Origin: Pseudomonadota bacterium
GTDB taxonomy: Bacteria; Pseudomonadota; Gammaproteobacteria; Xanthomonadales; Xanthomonadaceae
Assembly: GCA_018242425.1 (NCBI GenBank)
Contig: JAFEBX010000004.1
Location: 1 to 64,000, forward strand
Length of the DNA stretch: 64,000 bases
Direction of reading: 5' to 3'
Made by a program: the position numbers and the translations under genes. Below are positions 23,139 through 33,955 of the stretch, one piece after another. The notes under the pieces were generated by a model. It was not told where the DNA came from and ran no database searches. It saw only the letters and a list, made by a program, of their open reading frames with translations. The first letter of the stretch is position 1, and every line of letters starts with the position of its first letter.

Positions 23139-25268
23139 TCAACGCTGGCGCAGCCGCCATGCGCGGTGGATGCGTGGATCGCGCGCATAGTCCGGCGGAA
23201 TCGTCGCCGGCGTGATGTCCTCGACGATCGCGAACTCCCCGATGGCTTCAGTCTCGAGCTTGAACCGACGCGAATTGTTGGAGAAATACAGCACGCCCCC
23301 GGGTGCCAGACGCGCCATCGCCAACCGCAGCAACTCGACATGCTCGCGCTGGACGTCGAAGTCCTGCGCGCGCTTGGAGTTCGAGAACGTCGGGGGATCG
23401 CAGAAAATCAGATCGTACTGGCCGCGTTCACCCCTCAACCAATCCATCACGTCGGCCTGCACCAGCTGGTGCCCCGGCCCGCCGATCTCGTTTTCGCGCA
23501 GGTTATCGGCCAGCCAACCGAGATAGGTTGCCGACAGATCGACACTGGTCGTGGCAGTCGCGTCCCCCAGCGCCGCCTGCACCGTGGCCACCCCGGTGTA
23601 GCAGAACAGGTTGAGGAAGCGCAGCTTGCGCGCCTCGGCGTTCAAGCGCATGCGCAGCGGGCGATGGTCGAGGAACAGGCCGGTATCGAGGTAATCGAAC
23701 AGGTTGACCAGCACTCGCGCCCGGCCTTCGCGCACGACGAGGCGCTCCCCGCGCTGGTCGAACTGGCCGTACTTGCTGCCACCCTTGCCGATCCGCCGCG
23801 TCTTCAACACCACGCGTTCGCGAGGCAGTTCGAAGACTTCGCGCGCGGCTGAAAGCAGGTCACCGAGGCGACGCCGCGCCAGCGCTTCGGGAATGTCCGC
23901 CGGCGCCGCGTATTCCTGCACATGCAGCCAGCGTTCGCCGTTGTCGGCATCGGTATAGGCATCGATGGCAGCGGCGTACTCTGGGATATCGGCGTCATAG
24001 GCGCGCCAGCAGGAAATGCCATCGCGCTCGCGCCACGCCTTCGACTGTTTCAGCGTCTTGCGCAAACGGTTGGCGACCATCTGTGCGCCCTCGTTCAACG
24101 CTGGCGCTTCCTCGCGCGCTTCCGGCGCGATGCGGTCGCAGACCAGCAACGCGCATTCGATCGCACCGTTGTAGAGCGTGTAGAGCTTGCGTCCACGCAG
24201 GCCGGTGGCGCGCGCCAGCGTGGCGTCCCCGCACAACAGGCTCGCGCTCCACCCCGGCACGGTGCGCTTGAGGGCATCGCCCAGTGCCTGGTAGAGATCG
24301 CTGCCGGTGGCAAGGCGCACGTCGTAGGGCGGATTGCAGGCGACCAGGCCGTTCGCTTCCGGCGGCTGGAAACCGTCGCGGACATCGGCGACCTGGAAAT
24401 CGACCAGTTCGGCGACACCCGCGGATATCGCGTTGGCGCGCGCGTTGCGGACCACGCCGGGGTCGATGTCGCGGCCATGGAATACCGGCTTCAGCGCCGC
24501 CAATCCCATCTCCGCACGCTGCTCGGCTTCGTTGCGCAGGGATCGCCATGCAGCGACGTCGAAACCCGGCCACGCCGTCGGCAACGTGTCCCCGTAGCGA
24601 CGCAAGCCCGGCGCGACGTCGGCGGCCATCAACGCGCCTTCGATCAGCAAGGTGCCGCTGCCGCACATCGGGTCGAACAGGCCGCCACCTTCGCCATGCA
24701 GCCTGGGCCAGCGTCCGCGCAACAACACCGCGGCGGCCAACGGTTCCTTCAGTGGAGCCGCGCCCTGCTCGCCACGCCAGCCGCGGCGATGCAACGCTCC
24801 GCCGAGATCGATCGAAACGATCGCGCGACCCTTGCGCACCACCAGGTTGAAACGCACGTCGGGTGATTCGGTATCGACGTCGGGACGCTCGCCGCGCTCC
24901 TGCCGGTAACGATCGACGATCGCATCCTTGAGGCGCAACGCGGCGAATCCTCCGTGGCGGATGCCTTCCCCGGACACGTGGGCATCGACCGCGAAGGTCT
25001 GGTTCGCATACAGGTGCAAGGTCCAGTCGGTATCCAGCGCACCGGAATACAACGCGGCTTCATCCGCGCAATCGAATTCGGCGATCGGCCACAGCACGCG
25101 GCTGGCCAGGCGCGACCACAGCAACGCATGCTGTGCATCGCGCAAGGTTCCACGCACGTTGACGCCGGCGGTCGCAGCCGTCGCCTTTGCACCGGCAGCG
25201 ATCAATTCATCGGCGAGGAGATATTCCAGGCCGCGGGCACAGCTGACGAAGAAGCGCGACTCGCTCAC
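23139..25268 (-). CDS. rlmKL: 23S rRNA methyltransferase RlmKL (m2G2445/m7G2069)
   Basis: 709 residues, the fused bifunctional form. Order: THUMP domain (~60-160), RlmL Rossmann methyltransferase with the [13 protein letters not shown] loop and catalytic NPPYD, then the RlmK half with the [15 protein letters not shown] loop and DPPTFSNSK. Modifies two guanines of 23S rRNA during ribosome assembly. The GTG start overlaps the stop of the upstream hydrolase by 4 bases, so the two are coupled. Confidence 0.95.
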   Translation of the reverse strand: MSESRFFVSCARGLEYLLADELIAAGAKATAATAGVNVRGTLRDAQHALLWSRLASRVLWPIAEFDCADEAALYSGALDTDWTLHLYANQTFAVDAHVSGEGIRHGGFAALRLKDAIVDRYRQERGERPDVDTESPDVRFNLVVRKGRAIVSIDLGGALHRRGWRGEQGAAPLKEPLAAAVLLRGRWPRLHGEGGGLFDPMCGSGTLLIEGALMAADVAPGLRRYGDTLPTAWPGFDVAAWRSLRNEAEQRAEMGLAALKPVFHGRDIDPGVVRNARANAISAGVAELVDFQVADVRDGFQPPEANGLVACNPPYDVRLATGSDLYQALGDALKRTVPGWSASLLCGDATLARATGLRGRKLYTLYNGAIECALLVCDRIAPEAREEAPALNEGAQMVANRLRKTLKQSKAWRERDGISCWRAYDADIPEYAAAIDAYTDADNGERWLHVQEYAAPADIPEALARRRLGDLLSAAREVFELPRERVVLKTRRIGKGGSKYGQFDQRGERLVVREGRARVLVNLFDYLDTGLFLDHRPLRMRLNAEARKLRFLNLFCYTGVATVQAALGDATATTSVDLSATYLGWLADNLRENEIGGPGHQLVQADVMDWLRGERGQYDLIFCDPPTFSNSKRAQDFDVQREHVELLRLAMARLAPGGVLYFSNNSRRFKLETEAIGEFAIVEDITPATIPPDYARDPRIHRAWRLRQR

Positions 25269-25786
25269 AGCGCGCGCAACAGGTCGGCGAAGGCACCACG
25301 CGATGCTTCGACATGGGCGGAGAGGCGATGCGAGTCATCGACCATCAGCAGGCGTGCACGACGGGGCCGCGCCCATGCCACCACTTCGTCGGCGGGAATC
25401 AGTTCGTCGTCCCAGCCATGCAGGATCGACAGCGGCACATCGGCGGCATCGAGTCGCGGAGCCGGCCCCATCTGGATCGGCGGCGCCATCAGGAACAGCG
25501 CGCGCACCGGGCGCTGCAGGCTGGCGAATCCGGAGATGTATGCACCCAGGCTCGATCCCGCCAGCACCACCGGCCCGGCCGGCGCGGCATCGATGCGCGC
25601 GAGGAGGCGTTGCATGCGTGCCGGCACGTCGCCCAGTTCGCTCACCTCGCGGCGTGCGTCGAGATCGGTGTAATCGGGACGCTCATGGCTCCAGCCGAGC
25701 GCTTCGGCGGCTTCCGCCAGCGCGGTGACCTTGGTCGCATCCGGCCCGCTTTCGAACCCGTGGGAGAGGATGCAATGGCCTTTCAT
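25265..25786 (-). CDS. small alpha/beta hydrolase (YqiA-like)
   Basis: 173 residues. [10 protein letters not shown] is the oxyanion region, GSSLGAYIS holds the nucleophile Ser, DDELIPADE the acid and DDSHRLS the catalytic His. Esterase-type fold of the YqiA/RssA-like family; substrate unknown. First gene of a two-gene minus-strand operon with rlmKL. Confidence 0.85.
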   Translation of the reverse strand: MKGHCILSHGFESGPDATKVTALAEAAEALGWSHERPDYTDLDARREVSELGDVPARMQRLLARIDAAPAGPVVLAGSSLGAYISGFASLQRPVRALFLMAPPIQMGPAPRLDAADVPLSILHGWDDELIPADEVVAWARPRRARLLMVDDSHRLSAHVEASRGAFADLLRAL

Positions 25787-25833
25787 TCACGCAAATCCGC
25801 TTGTTGTAGAGGACGCGATGCTAGCATTTCACG

Positions 25834-26421
25834 ATGCCCAGACCGCTTGCCATGCGCCGTTTGCCGTTGCCCTACGAAGGCTTGTTGGCCGAACGTGCAC
25901 TCGCGGACATCGACACCGTGGTGATCCATTGCACCGAATTGCCCGACATCGGCACCGCGCGCGAATACGGTGAAATCGTCCGCTATCCGGACAGCGGCAC
26001 CGGCAACAGTGGCCACTACTACATCGAACGCCGCGGCCGGGTGCACCAATGGGTGGACAACACCCGCATCGCCCACCACACCCGTGGCTGGAACCCGCGC
26101 AGCATCGGCATCGAGCTGGTGAATCTCGGGCGCTGGCCGGACTGGCTGGATTCCCGCCACCAGGCGATGGACGAGCCATACACGGATGCGCAGGTTGAAG
26201 CCCTGATCGATCTCCTCCAGCGCCTGCAGAAACAGTTGCCGGGACTGCGCTGGATCGCCGGCCACGAGGATCTCGACACCGACATGGTCCCGGCCACCGA
26301 CGATCCCGAGAAAAAGGTCTTCCGCAAGCGTGATCCCGGGCCGCATTTTCCCTGGCAGCGGATCGAAGCCGCCATCTCCATGCAGCGCATTCCGGTGGGA
26401 ACCCGACCCGATTCCCTATAA
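25834..26421 (+). CDS. ampD: 1,6-anhydro-N-acetylmuramyl-L-alanine amidase
   Basis: 195 residues. Zinc ligands match E. coli AmpD: His32 in VVIHCTE, His144 in AGHEDL and Asp167 in KRDPGPHF. HYYIERRG, WNPRSIGIELVN complete the amidase_2 fold. Cytoplasmic (no signal), so it should recycle anhydromuropeptides; loss of AmpD raises AmpC expression in other bacteria. An internal ATG at 25852 is an alternative start. Confidence 0.9.
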   Translation: MPRPLAMRRLPLPYEGLLAERALADIDTVVIHCTELPDIGTAREYGEIVRYPDSGTGNSGHYYIERRGRVHQWVDNTRIAHHTRGWNPRSIGIELVNLGRWPDWLDSRHQAMDEPYTDAQVEALIDLLQRLQKQLPGLRWIAGHEDLDTDMVPATDDPEKKVFRKRDPGPHFPWQRIEAAISMQRIPVGTRPDSL

Positions 26422-26449
26422 TTGCGGCATCGCAACAGCTGCCGCACGC

Positions 26450-27340
26450 ATGACTCCTCCCGTACTCGAACTCGTTGAACTCCTGAAGCTGGAACGGCTG
26501 GAAGAGGATCTCTTCCGTGGCCAGAGCCGCGACATCGGCACCAAGTACGTCTTCGGCGGCCAGGTGCTGGGCCAGGCGCTGTCGGCGGCACAGGCCACGG
26601 TGGACAGCGAAACCAGCGATCGCAATGCCCATTCGCTGCACGCGTATTTCCTGCGCGCCGGCGATATCGAGGCGCCGATCGTCTACCAGGTCGACCGCAC
26701 CCGCGACGGCGGCAGCTTCTCCGTGCGCCGCGTCACCGCCATCCAGCACGGCAAGGTGATTTTCTTCTGCGCGGCTTCGTTCCATACGCCGGAACCGGGT
26801 GGCGAGCACCAGCTGTCGATGCCGGAAGTGCCGCGCCCGGAGGACATCGCACCGGCGCCGCCGCTGGCGCCGGAAGAACTGGCGAAACTGCCGATCAAGG
26901 TGCAGCGCTGGCTGGATCGTTCCGGGCCGTTCGAGTTCCGCCACGTCTATCCGCGCGATGAACTCAATCCGCCCAAGCGCCCGCCCTTCCAGCAGGTGTG
27001 GTTCCGCCTCGCCGACAAGGTTGGCGACGATCCCGAACTGCATCGCGCCCTGCTCGCCTACGCCTCCGACTTCCACCTACTCGGCACGGCGACCTTCCCG
27101 CACGGCATCAGCTATTACCAGCCGAACGTGGCGATGGCCTCGCTCGACCACGCGCTGTGGTTCCACCGCCCGTTCCGCGCCGACGACTGGCTGCTCTACT
27201 CCATCGATAGCCCGAGCGTGCAGGATGCGCGCGGACTGGCCCGCGGCCAGATCTTCGACCGCCACGGCAAGCTGGTCGCAAGCACCGCGCAGGAAGGCAT
27301 GATCCGCGTCGGGACCATGCCTGCAAAGGCGGGGGGCTGA
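26450..27340 (+). CDS. tesB: acyl-CoA thioesterase II
   Basis: 296 residues, double hotdog fold. FGGQVLGQAL opens the first hotdog; SVRRV and LDHALWFHRPFRADDWLLY carry the catalytic Asp region of TesB; the end GRGQIFD-like segment (RGQIFDRHGKLVAS) is conserved. Hydrolyses medium to long acyl-CoA. TATAAT overlaps the ampD stop at 26417-26422, about 28 bases upstream, a possible own promoter without a good -35. Confidence 0.9.
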   Translation: MTPPVLELVELLKLERLEEDLFRGQSRDIGTKYVFGGQVLGQALSAAQATVDSETSDRNAHSLHAYFLRAGDIEAPIVYQVDRTRDGGSFSVRRVTAIQHGKVIFFCAASFHTPEPGGEHQLSMPEVPRPEDIAPAPPLAPEELAKLPIKVQRWLDRSGPFEFRHVYPRDELNPPKRPPFQQVWFRLADKVGDDPELHRALLAYASDFHLLGTATFPHGISYYQPNVAMASLDHALWFHRPFRADDWLLYSIDSPSVQDARGLARGQIFDRHGKLVASTAQEGMIRVGTMPAKAGG

Positions 27341-27341
27341 C

Positions 27342-27740
27342 ATGCGCCAGGTCTTCACCAGTCGCCGGCTCGAGAACGCCGAAGGCGTGGCCAAGATGCT
27401 GGCAGACGCCGGCATCGAGGTCCGCATCATGAACGGCCGCTCGTACAAGGGCACCCATCGCCATGCGTTCAGCTATCGCGAGAACACGCGCAACAAGGAA
27501 CCCCAGCCGGAAGTGTGGGTGGTGCGCACCGACCAGTTGCCGCAGGCACGCAAGCTGCTGCACGAAGCCGGACTGCTCGATCGTTCCAACAGCCCGGAAA
27601 ACGTGCCGCTGACCTTCAATTCGCGCAACGCTGCGCCGACGCCCGGGAAGTCATCGACGCAGCGTGCGAATCGCCTGCGCATCGTGTTGCTGATCGTTTG
27701 CGCGGCTGTCGCGGCGTGGACGTTCTTCTTCCGGCATTGA
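27342..27740 (+). CDS. DUF2007-like signal-transducing protein with C-terminal anchor
   Basis: 132 residues. The N-terminal ~80 residues (RQVFTSRRLENAEGVAKML, PEVWVVRTDQLPQAR) resemble DUF2007 'putative signal transducing protein'; a hydrophobic segment (RIVLLIVCAAVAAWTFFF) at the C-end makes it tail-anchored. One base after tesB, so co-transcribed. Function unknown. Confidence 0.75.
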   Translation: MRQVFTSRRLENAEGVAKMLADAGIEVRIMNGRSYKGTHRHAFSYRENTRNKEPQPEVWVVRTDQLPQARKLLHEAGLLDRSNSPENVPLTFNSRNAAPTPGKSSTQRANRLRIVLLIVCAAVAAWTFFFRH

Positions 27741-27790
27741 TGATCGTCGCGGCACGCGCTGGCTAGGCGCGCACCACGACCACGACAGTC

Positions 27791-28375
27791 TTACTGCGCC
27801 GGCGTCGCCGGCTTCATGTCCATCTGCGGACGCTGGCCCTTGCGACCGCCCCACGCGCCCGGACCACGAGCACCCGGACCGTGGGCCTTCGCCAGCTCGT
27901 CCTGGCTCAACATGCCGTCGCCATTGCTATCGAGGCGCTTGAACATCGCGTCGACGAATTCGCTGCGCTTCTTCGCACGCTCGGCATCGCGCTTCGCCAT
28001 CGCCGCCAGCATCTCTTCCTTGCTGATCTTGCCGTCGTGGTTGGTGTCCATCTCGGCAAAACGCTTCTGTTCGCGCTGGGCGCGCATCGCCTCGAAATCG
28101 GAGCGGTCAAGGAAGCCGTCGTGGTTGACGTCGAGCTGGTCGAACTTCGCGGCCAGCTTCGGATCCTTGGCGGCCTCTTCGCGGCTGATCTTGCCGTCAT
28201 GGTTGGTATCAAGGCGCATGAAGCCGCCCATCATCGGGCCATGCCCCTTCGGTGGCGGCGCGCCCGGTTCGCCGGGTGCCGGCGGGTCCGAGGGCATCTG
28301 CTGGGCGATGGCGGTCACGGCGGCGGCGCCAAGCGCGCATGCCAGGGCCAATACGAGCGGGGTCGAATTCTTCAT
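27791..28375 (-). CDS. secreted EF-hand calcium-binding protein
   Basis: 194 residues with a signal peptide (ALGAAAVTAIAQ) and four EF-hand loops: DTNHDGKIS, DVNHDGFLD, DTNHDGKIS and DSNGDGMLS. A Pro/Gly-rich start and Gly/Gln-rich end surround them. Likely a periplasmic or extracellular calcium buffer or sensor. Repeats one and three are identical in loop sequence, indicating recent internal duplication. Confidence 0.9.
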   Translation of the reverse strand: MKNSTPLVLALACALGAAAVTAIAQQMPSDPPAPGEPGAPPPKGHGPMMGGFMRLDTNHDGKISREEAAKDPKLAAKFDQLDVNHDGFLDRSDFEAMRAQREQKRFAEMDTNHDGKISKEEMLAAMAKRDAERAKKRSEFVDAMFKRLDSNGDGMLSQDELAKAHGPGARGPGAWGGRKGQRPQMDMKPATPAQ

Positions 28376-28475
28376 CTACAACTTCCTGTGCGGGTGTATG
28401 CGCAAGGAACGCCGCGCCCCACCCTTCGGTTGACGCTGCGGCGGCGATATTCATCGACGGGCTAGACTCGTCTTC

Positions 28476-29198
28476 ATGAGCGTGTCCGACGATCTCCGCA
28501 TCTACCGCACCGGGTTTCATCCCTGCGGCTACTGGCCGGACCGATTCGCGCGCGACCTCCTGATCGACCCGCGCGATCCACGCATCGCCGACGTCTATCC
28601 GCTGTCGCTGGAATGGGGGTTCCGTCGCTCCGGCGAAGTCATCTATCGCCCCGACTGCGTGGCCTGCAATGCCTGCGTCGCCGTGCGCGTCCCGGTGGAC
28701 GACTTCCAGCCCGACCGCAGCCAGCGCCGCTGCCTTGCCCGCAATGCCGACCTGCAAGTGCGGGTGGTGCCCGCCGAACGCAACGAAGAACATTTCGCGC
28801 TCTATCGCCGCTACCTGCACAGCCGCCATCCCGGCGGCGGCATGGACGACCACAGCGAAGCCGATTTCGACGGCTTCCTGATCGGACGCTGGTCACAGGG
28901 ACGCTTCCTGGAATTCCGCACCCACGGCGACCATGCGCCGGGGCGCCTGCTCGCGGTCGCGGTCACCGACGTCCTCGACGATGCGCTGTCTGCGGTCTAC
29001 ACCTTCTACGATCCGCTCGAGGCGCAGCGCAGCCTCGGCACCTTCGGCGTGCTGCAGCAGATCGGGTGGGCGCGGCGCGAAGGCCGCAAGCACCTCTATC
29101 TCGGCTACTGGATCGACGGTCACCGCAAGATGGACTACAAGCGTCGCTTCCAGCCGCTGGAACGCTACGACGGCCGCGCCTGGCAGCCGTTCGACTGA
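28476..29198 (+). CDS. bpt: aspartate/glutamate leucyltransferase
   Basis: 240 residues. The N-terminal [10 protein letters not shown] and [14 protein letters not shown] (zinc-binding-type cysteines) belong to the ATE N-domain; [16 protein letters not shown] and [15 protein letters not shown] to the catalytic C-domain. Transfers leucine from Leu-tRNA to N-terminal Asp/Glu, tagging proteins for ClpSAP. Length is as expected for the family. Confidence 0.92.
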   Translation: MSVSDDLRIYRTGFHPCGYWPDRFARDLLIDPRDPRIADVYPLSLEWGFRRSGEVIYRPDCVACNACVAVRVPVDDFQPDRSQRRCLARNADLQVRVVPAERNEEHFALYRRYLHSRHPGGGMDDHSEADFDGFLIGRWSQGRFLEFRTHGDHAPGRLLAVAVTDVLDDALSAVYTFYDPLEAQRSLGTFGVLQQIGWARREGRKHLYLGYWIDGHRKMDYKRRFQPLERYDGRAWQPFD

Positions 29199-29201
29199 AC
29201 G

Positions 29202-29504
29202 TCAGCCTTTTGCCGGCGGAATGCCCGGCTCGACGGTGGCGCCACGACGCCCGAAGCCGAACTCACCCGCCGTGCCGGAGTTGGACACGATCATCCGCAC
29301 CATGTTGGTGGGGATCATCACTTCCACTTCCTTGCCATCGCCGGCGTCCAGCGTCATCTCGGTGAGGATGCCGGAGGTATCGACATCCTTGCAGCTGAAA
29401 TGCGAGCCCCCCGGACCGTCCTTGAGATAGGGCTTGCCGGCATCACCCAGCGCCTCGATGGCATTGGGGAAGAGATAGACGTCGTAACCCGTGGTGTCGG
29501 TCAT
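29202..29504 (-). CDS. hypothetical protein
   Basis: 100 residues starting MTDTTGYDVYLFPNA; slightly acidic, with GGSHFSCKDVDTSG holding its only cysteine and a hydrophobic VMIPTNMVRMIVS stretch. No family recognised with confidence. It is 28 bases downstream of purT on the same strand, suggesting one transcript, and ends 4 bases from the convergent bpt. Confidence 0.6.
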   Translation of the reverse strand: MTDTTGYDVYLFPNAIEALGDAGKPYLKDGPGGSHFSCKDVDTSGILTEMTLDAGDGKEVEVMIPTNMVRMIVSNSGTAGEFGFGRRGATVEPGIPPAKG

Positions 29505-29532
29505 GGCCGCTCCTGTCAATCGAGATGATCTG

Positions 29533-30729
29533 TCAATCGAAAGTGATGTGGATGGAGGCAGCGGCATCGCGCGCCCTCGCCCGCGCATCATCGCAAGACG
29601 CCGCGCGTGCCAGCGTCACGCCGACGCGACGCTTGCCCGAAACCCGCGGCTTGCCGAACAAGCGCAGTGCGCTGTCGGGCGACTGCAGCGCGGCCTCGAT
29701 GTTGGCGAAGCACGGCACGCCCTCGCCTTCCGCCAGCAGTGCGCACGACGCCGACGGACCGCGATTGAAGATGGCATCGCCTTCCGCGCCCACCGGCAGT
29801 CCGAGGATCGCGCGTGCATGCAACGCGAATTCACTGAGTTCCTGCGACACCAGTGTCACCAGCCCGGTGTCATGCGGACGCGGCGACACTTCCGAGAACC
29901 ACACCTCGTCGCCCTTGACGAAGAATTCCATGCCGAACACGCCCCAGCCGCCGAGGTTGGCCGACACCGCGCCCGCGATGTCCCGGGCGCGTTGCAACGC
30001 AAGTGGCGACATCGGCTGCGGCTGCCAGCTTTCGACGTAGTCGCCGTCGCGCTGGAGATGGCCGATCGGCGCACAAAACGCCGTGCCGCCGGCATGGCGC
30101 ACGGTGAGCAGGGTGATCTCGTAATCGAAATCGATGAAACCCTCGACGATCACGCGTCCGGCACCGGCGCGGCCACCGGTCTGTGCGTAGTCCCAGGCGG
30201 CATCGATGTCGGCTTCGCTGCGCACCAGTGACTGGCCCTTGCCAGACGACGACATCACCGGCTTGACCACGCACGGCAACCCGAGCGCGGCGACCGCAGC
30301 GCGGTAGTCGGCATGGGTGTCGACGAAACGGAACGGCGAGGTCGGCAGCCCCAGCGTTTCCGCGGCGAGACGACGGATGCCCTCGCGATCCATGGTGAGC
30401 CAGGCCGCGCGCGCAGTCGGGATGACCCGCACCACGCCGTCGCGCTCAAGCTCGACCAGCGTCGGCGTGTGGATGGCCTCGATCTCCGGCACCACGATGT
30501 GTGGCTGTTCCTGGGCGATCAGCGTGCGCAGGGCCTCGCCATCGAGCATGTCGAGCACGCGGCTGCGATGCGCGACCTGCATCGCCGGTGCATCGGCATA
30601 GCGATCGGCCGCGATCACCTCGACGCCCAGGCGCTGCAGCTCGATCGCCACTTCCTTGCCCAACTCCCCCGATCCCAGCAGCAGGACCCGCGTGGCCTTG
30701 GCTGTGAGCGGCGTTCCCAGTGTGGTCAT
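29533..30729 (-). CDS. purT: formate-dependent phosphoribosylglycinamide formyltransferase
   Basis: 398 residues, ATP-grasp enzyme. [20 protein letters not shown], the EIEAI segment, [15 protein letters not shown] (ATP-grasp loop) and [16 protein letters not shown] (metal-binding end) are characteristic of PurT. Makes formylglycinamide ribonucleotide from formate, ATP and GAR in purine synthesis. Start ATG at 30729. Confidence 0.93.
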   Translation of the reverse strand: MTTLGTPLTAKATRVLLLGSGELGKEVAIELQRLGVEVIAADRYADAPAMQVAHRSRVLDMLDGEALRTLIAQEQPHIVVPEIEAIHTPTLVELERDGVVRVIPTARAAWLTMDREGIRRLAAETLGLPTSPFRFVDTHADYRAAVAALGLPCVVKPVMSSSGKGQSLVRSEADIDAAWDYAQTGGRAGAGRVIVEGFIDFDYEITLLTVRHAGGTAFCAPIGHLQRDGDYVESWQPQPMSPLALQRARDIAGAVSANLGGWGVFGMEFFVKGDEVWFSEVSPRPHDTGLVTLVSQELSEFALHARAILGLPVGAEGDAIFNRGPSASCALLAEGEGVPCFANIEAALQSPDSALRLFGKPRVSGKRRVGVTLARAASCDDARARARDAAASIHITFD

Positions 30730-30793
30730 CGACTGAAGTGCTTCGGAAGGGCCATCCAGTCTAACGGAACCCCTCCCACCCCATTCATACAAT

Positions 30794-30814
30794 ATGATAT
30801 CAAATTGATATCAT
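30794..30814. promoter_or_regulatory. perfect 21-bp palindrome, probable operator
   Basis: ATGATATCAA, a single A, then TTGATATCAT: ten of ten bases pair. It ends 25 bases before the ATG of the SPFH gene, in AT-rich DNA that contrasts with the GC-rich surroundings. A ribbon-helix-helix protein is encoded two genes on (31734), a natural candidate to bind it. Confidence 0.7.
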
Positions 30815-30839
30815 TCTCCTCGCACAACGGAGATTCCCC

Positions 30840-31724
<885 letters not shown>

Positions 31725-31733
31725 CCTGCCGCG

Positions 31734-31922
31734 ATGGCCGAGAAGAAAGCCTATCCGCTGCGCATCAACGCCGAGATCCTCGCGGCGACGCAGCGCTGGG
31801 CCGATGACGAGTTGCGCAGCGTCAACGCACAGATCGAATACGTGCTGCGCGAAGCGCTGCGCAAGGCGGGGCGGCTGAAACCGTCCCAACAACAACCAAA
31901 TGACGAGGGAGAGGAATCATGA
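31734..31922 (+). CDS. Arc-like ribbon-helix-helix protein
   Basis: 62 residues: [21 protein letters not shown] then [19 protein letters not shown] is the beta-helix-helix of Arc/MetJ-type repressors, with the basic strand that reads DNA and a Gly/Ser-rich acidic tail. No toxin gene follows, so it is not a toxin-antitoxin antitoxin by context. Candidate autoregulator of the SPFH operon. Its stop overlaps the next start (ATGA). Confidence 0.8.
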   Translation: MAEKKAYPLRINAEILAATQRWADDELRSVNAQIEYVLREALRKAGRLKPSQQQPNDEGEES

Positions 31923-32098
31923 GTGGTCGCTGGCAATACAAGGTCATCGAATTCAAGCCGGCATTGATGGGCGGGCTCAAGCCGGACGAATGGCAGGCAG
32001 AGCTCGACAAACTGGGTGCACAGGGATGGGAACTGGTCAGTGTCGCCCCGACGATGCCGCTCAACCACCTGCTGGCCGTACTCAAGCGCGAGGCATGA
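31919..32098 (+). CDS. DUF4177 domain small protein
   Basis: 59 residues: [14 protein letters not shown] opening, [14 protein letters not shown] core. This is the DUF4177 pattern (YKV-x(n)-LN-x-G-x-x-GWELV). ATG 31919 overlaps the RHH stop. Third gene of the SPFH operon; function unknown. Confidence 0.8.
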   Translation: MSGRWQYKVIEFKPALMGGLKPDEWQAELDKLGAQGWELVSVAPTMPLNHLLAVLKREA

Positions 32099-32100
32099 CG

Positions 32101-33399
32101 ATGAAACGCACACACGCCCCATTCGCTGCAATCGCCCTCGCCTGCGCACTGGCGCTGCCCGCCTCGGCTGCAACGGATACAGCGCAGGCCATCGCGGCGA
32201 AGCTGCTCGATCGCCTTGATGCCGGTCAGTACGACCAGGCCGAGACGATGTTCAACGCGCAGATGCAGCAGCACGTGCCCACCGACAAGCTCAAGGCCGT
32301 GTGGCAATCGCTGCCGCCCGCGGGCAAGCGCGATGAGCCACAGCTGTCGCAACAGGACGGCGTGCAGGTCATCAAGCAAACGCTGCATCGCGGCTCGACG
32401 GCATGGACGTTCACCGTCGAAGTCGACGCCCAAGGCAAGGTCAGCGGCATGTTCGTGCAGCCCCAGCAGAACGCAGCGCCGATTCCCGCGGTTCCGGTCG
32501 ATGCCGGCTACAGCGAACGCGAGGTCACTGTCGGCGCCGAAGGCCATCCGCTCGGCGGCACGCTGGCGATGCCGAAAGGCAATGGCCCCTTCCCGGTCGT
32601 GGTGCTGGTGCACGGGTCCGGCCCGCAAAATCGCGAAGCGACCGTCGGTCCCAACCATCTCTTCACCGACATCGCGCGCGGACTGGCGGCGCAGGGTATC
32701 GCCGTGTTGCGCTACGAGAAGCGCACGCGTGCACGCCCGCAGGATTTCAAGGACGGCATCATCACCATCGACGGTGAAACCACCGACGACGCCGTTGCCG
32801 CGGTGAAGGCGCTGGCGACGATGCCCGGGGTCGACGCCAAGCGCATCTTCGTGTTCGGGCACAGCCTCGGCGCGATGATGGCGCCGCGCATCGCGACGCG
32901 CGCGGGCAACGTGGCTGGCGTGATCGAACTGTCCGGGCCTTCGCGCAAGCTGGTCGACATCATCCCCTACCAGCAGCGCTACATGGCGAAACTGCAGGGC
33001 AAGTCGGATGACCCGCAAACCCTGGCCGCGGTCGCCAAGGCCGAAGCCGACATCGCCGCGATCCGCGGCAACGCCAGGCCGGACGCCACCGCGCTCGGAA
33101 TGCGCGTCGACTACTGGCGCAGCGTCGACGCGGTCGATCCCGTGGCCGACAACAAGGCGCTCCGCGTTCCGGTATTGCTGCTGCACGGAGACCGCGATTT
33201 CCAGGTGCCGATGGAAGACTGGACGACATTGCAACGCGCATTCGGCAACAACAAGCGCTTCGCCATGAAGCTGTATCCGTCGCTCAACCACATGGGCATC
33301 GCCGGCACGGGAACGCCCTCCGTCGCCGAATACGCGCAGCCGGGCCATGTCGACAGCGGGCTGATCGCCGATGTCGCAACGTGGATCAAGGCGCACTGA
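32101..33399 (+). CDS. DUF3887 plus alpha/beta hydrolase, secreted
   Basis: 432 residues. Signal peptide (ALACALALPASA), then a DUF3887 domain (~30-125) and an alpha/beta hydrolase: HGSGPQNREATVG oxyanion region, FGHSLGAMMAP with the nucleophile Ser, DRDFQVP acid and LNHMGIAG His. Periplasmic esterase or peptidase of the S9-like lineage. ATG 32095 is also possible; both are 0-3 bases from the DUF4177 stop, so it may belong to the operon. Confidence 0.85.
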   Translation: MKRTHAPFAAIALACALALPASAATDTAQAIAAKLLDRLDAGQYDQAETMFNAQMQQHVPTDKLKAVWQSLPPAGKRDEPQLSQQDGVQVIKQTLHRGSTAWTFTVEVDAQGKVSGMFVQPQQNAAPIPAVPVDAGYSEREVTVGAEGHPLGGTLAMPKGNGPFPVVVLVHGSGPQNREATVGPNHLFTDIARGLAAQGIAVLRYEKRTRARPQDFKDGIITIDGETTDDAVAAVKALATMPGVDAKRIFVFGHSLGAMMAPRIATRAGNVAGVIELSGPSRKLVDIIPYQQRYMAKLQGKSDDPQTLAAVAKAEADIAAIRGNARPDATALGMRVDYWRSVDAVDPVADNKALRVPVLLLHGDRDFQVPMEDWTTLQRAFGNNKRFAMKLYPSLNHMGIAGTGTPSVAEYAQPGHVDSGLIADVATWIKAH

Positions 33400-33400
33400 G

Positions 33401-33946
33401 ATGGCGGCGGCGAGTTCCATGCGCGATTTTCCGCTCGCCCCGTTGCAGCAGAAATCCTGGCTGACGCTGGTCGCGATCGTGGTCATCACGGTCGCGCTCG
33501 CGCTGCTGGTGCCGCGCCACGGATTGCCGTTGGCGGCGCGATGGTTCCTGCCCGCTTCCGTCACTGCATTGATGCTGGGTATCGCCCTGGCGTTGCGCCG
33601 TCGTCGCATCACGCTGGAAGGCCGCGAGCTGGTGGTGACCGCGGCCTTCTTCACCCGGCGCGTCAATATCGACGCGCTGGATCTCGCCAGCGCGCGCAGC
33701 GTCGATCTCGCCGAACACACCGAATTCGCGCCGATGATCAAACTTGGTGGATACGATCTCCCCGGTTTCCGCGCAGGGAGTTACCTCCTGCGCAACCGTG
33801 CCCGCGCGTTCTGCCTGCTCACCACGTTCGAGCGCGTCGTGGTCCTGCCACGCCGCGATGGCAAGTTCCTCGTGCTCAGCCCGGAGAAACCGCAGGCATT
33901 GCTGTCGGCGCTGAACGAACTGGCCGCGCCGTCGATGCCTCGCTAA
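33401..33946 (+). CDS. membrane protein with a C-terminal PH-like domain
   Basis: 181 residues: two hydrophobic segments (about 22-40 and 51-68) followed by a cytoplasmic beta-rich domain (ITLEGRELVVTAAFFTRRVN, GKFLVLSPEKPQALLSAL) like a bacterial PH (bPH_6-type) domain. It starts 1 base after the hydrolase stop. An ATG at 33419 would drop six residues. Function unknown. Confidence 0.65.
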   Translation: MAAASSMRDFPLAPLQQKSWLTLVAIVVITVALALLVPRHGLPLAARWFLPASVTALMLGIALALRRRRITLEGRELVVTAAFFTRRVNIDALDLASARSVDLAEHTEFAPMIKLGGYDLPGFRAGSYLLRNRARAFCLLTTFERVVVLPRRDGKFLVLSPEKPQALLSALNELAAPSMPR

Positions 33947-33955
33947 GCTGTCCGG

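Noticed and set aside
31734-31922. RHH protein as the antitoxin of a toxin-antitoxin pair
   Set aside because: Neither flanking gene (SPFH, DUF4177) resembles a toxin.
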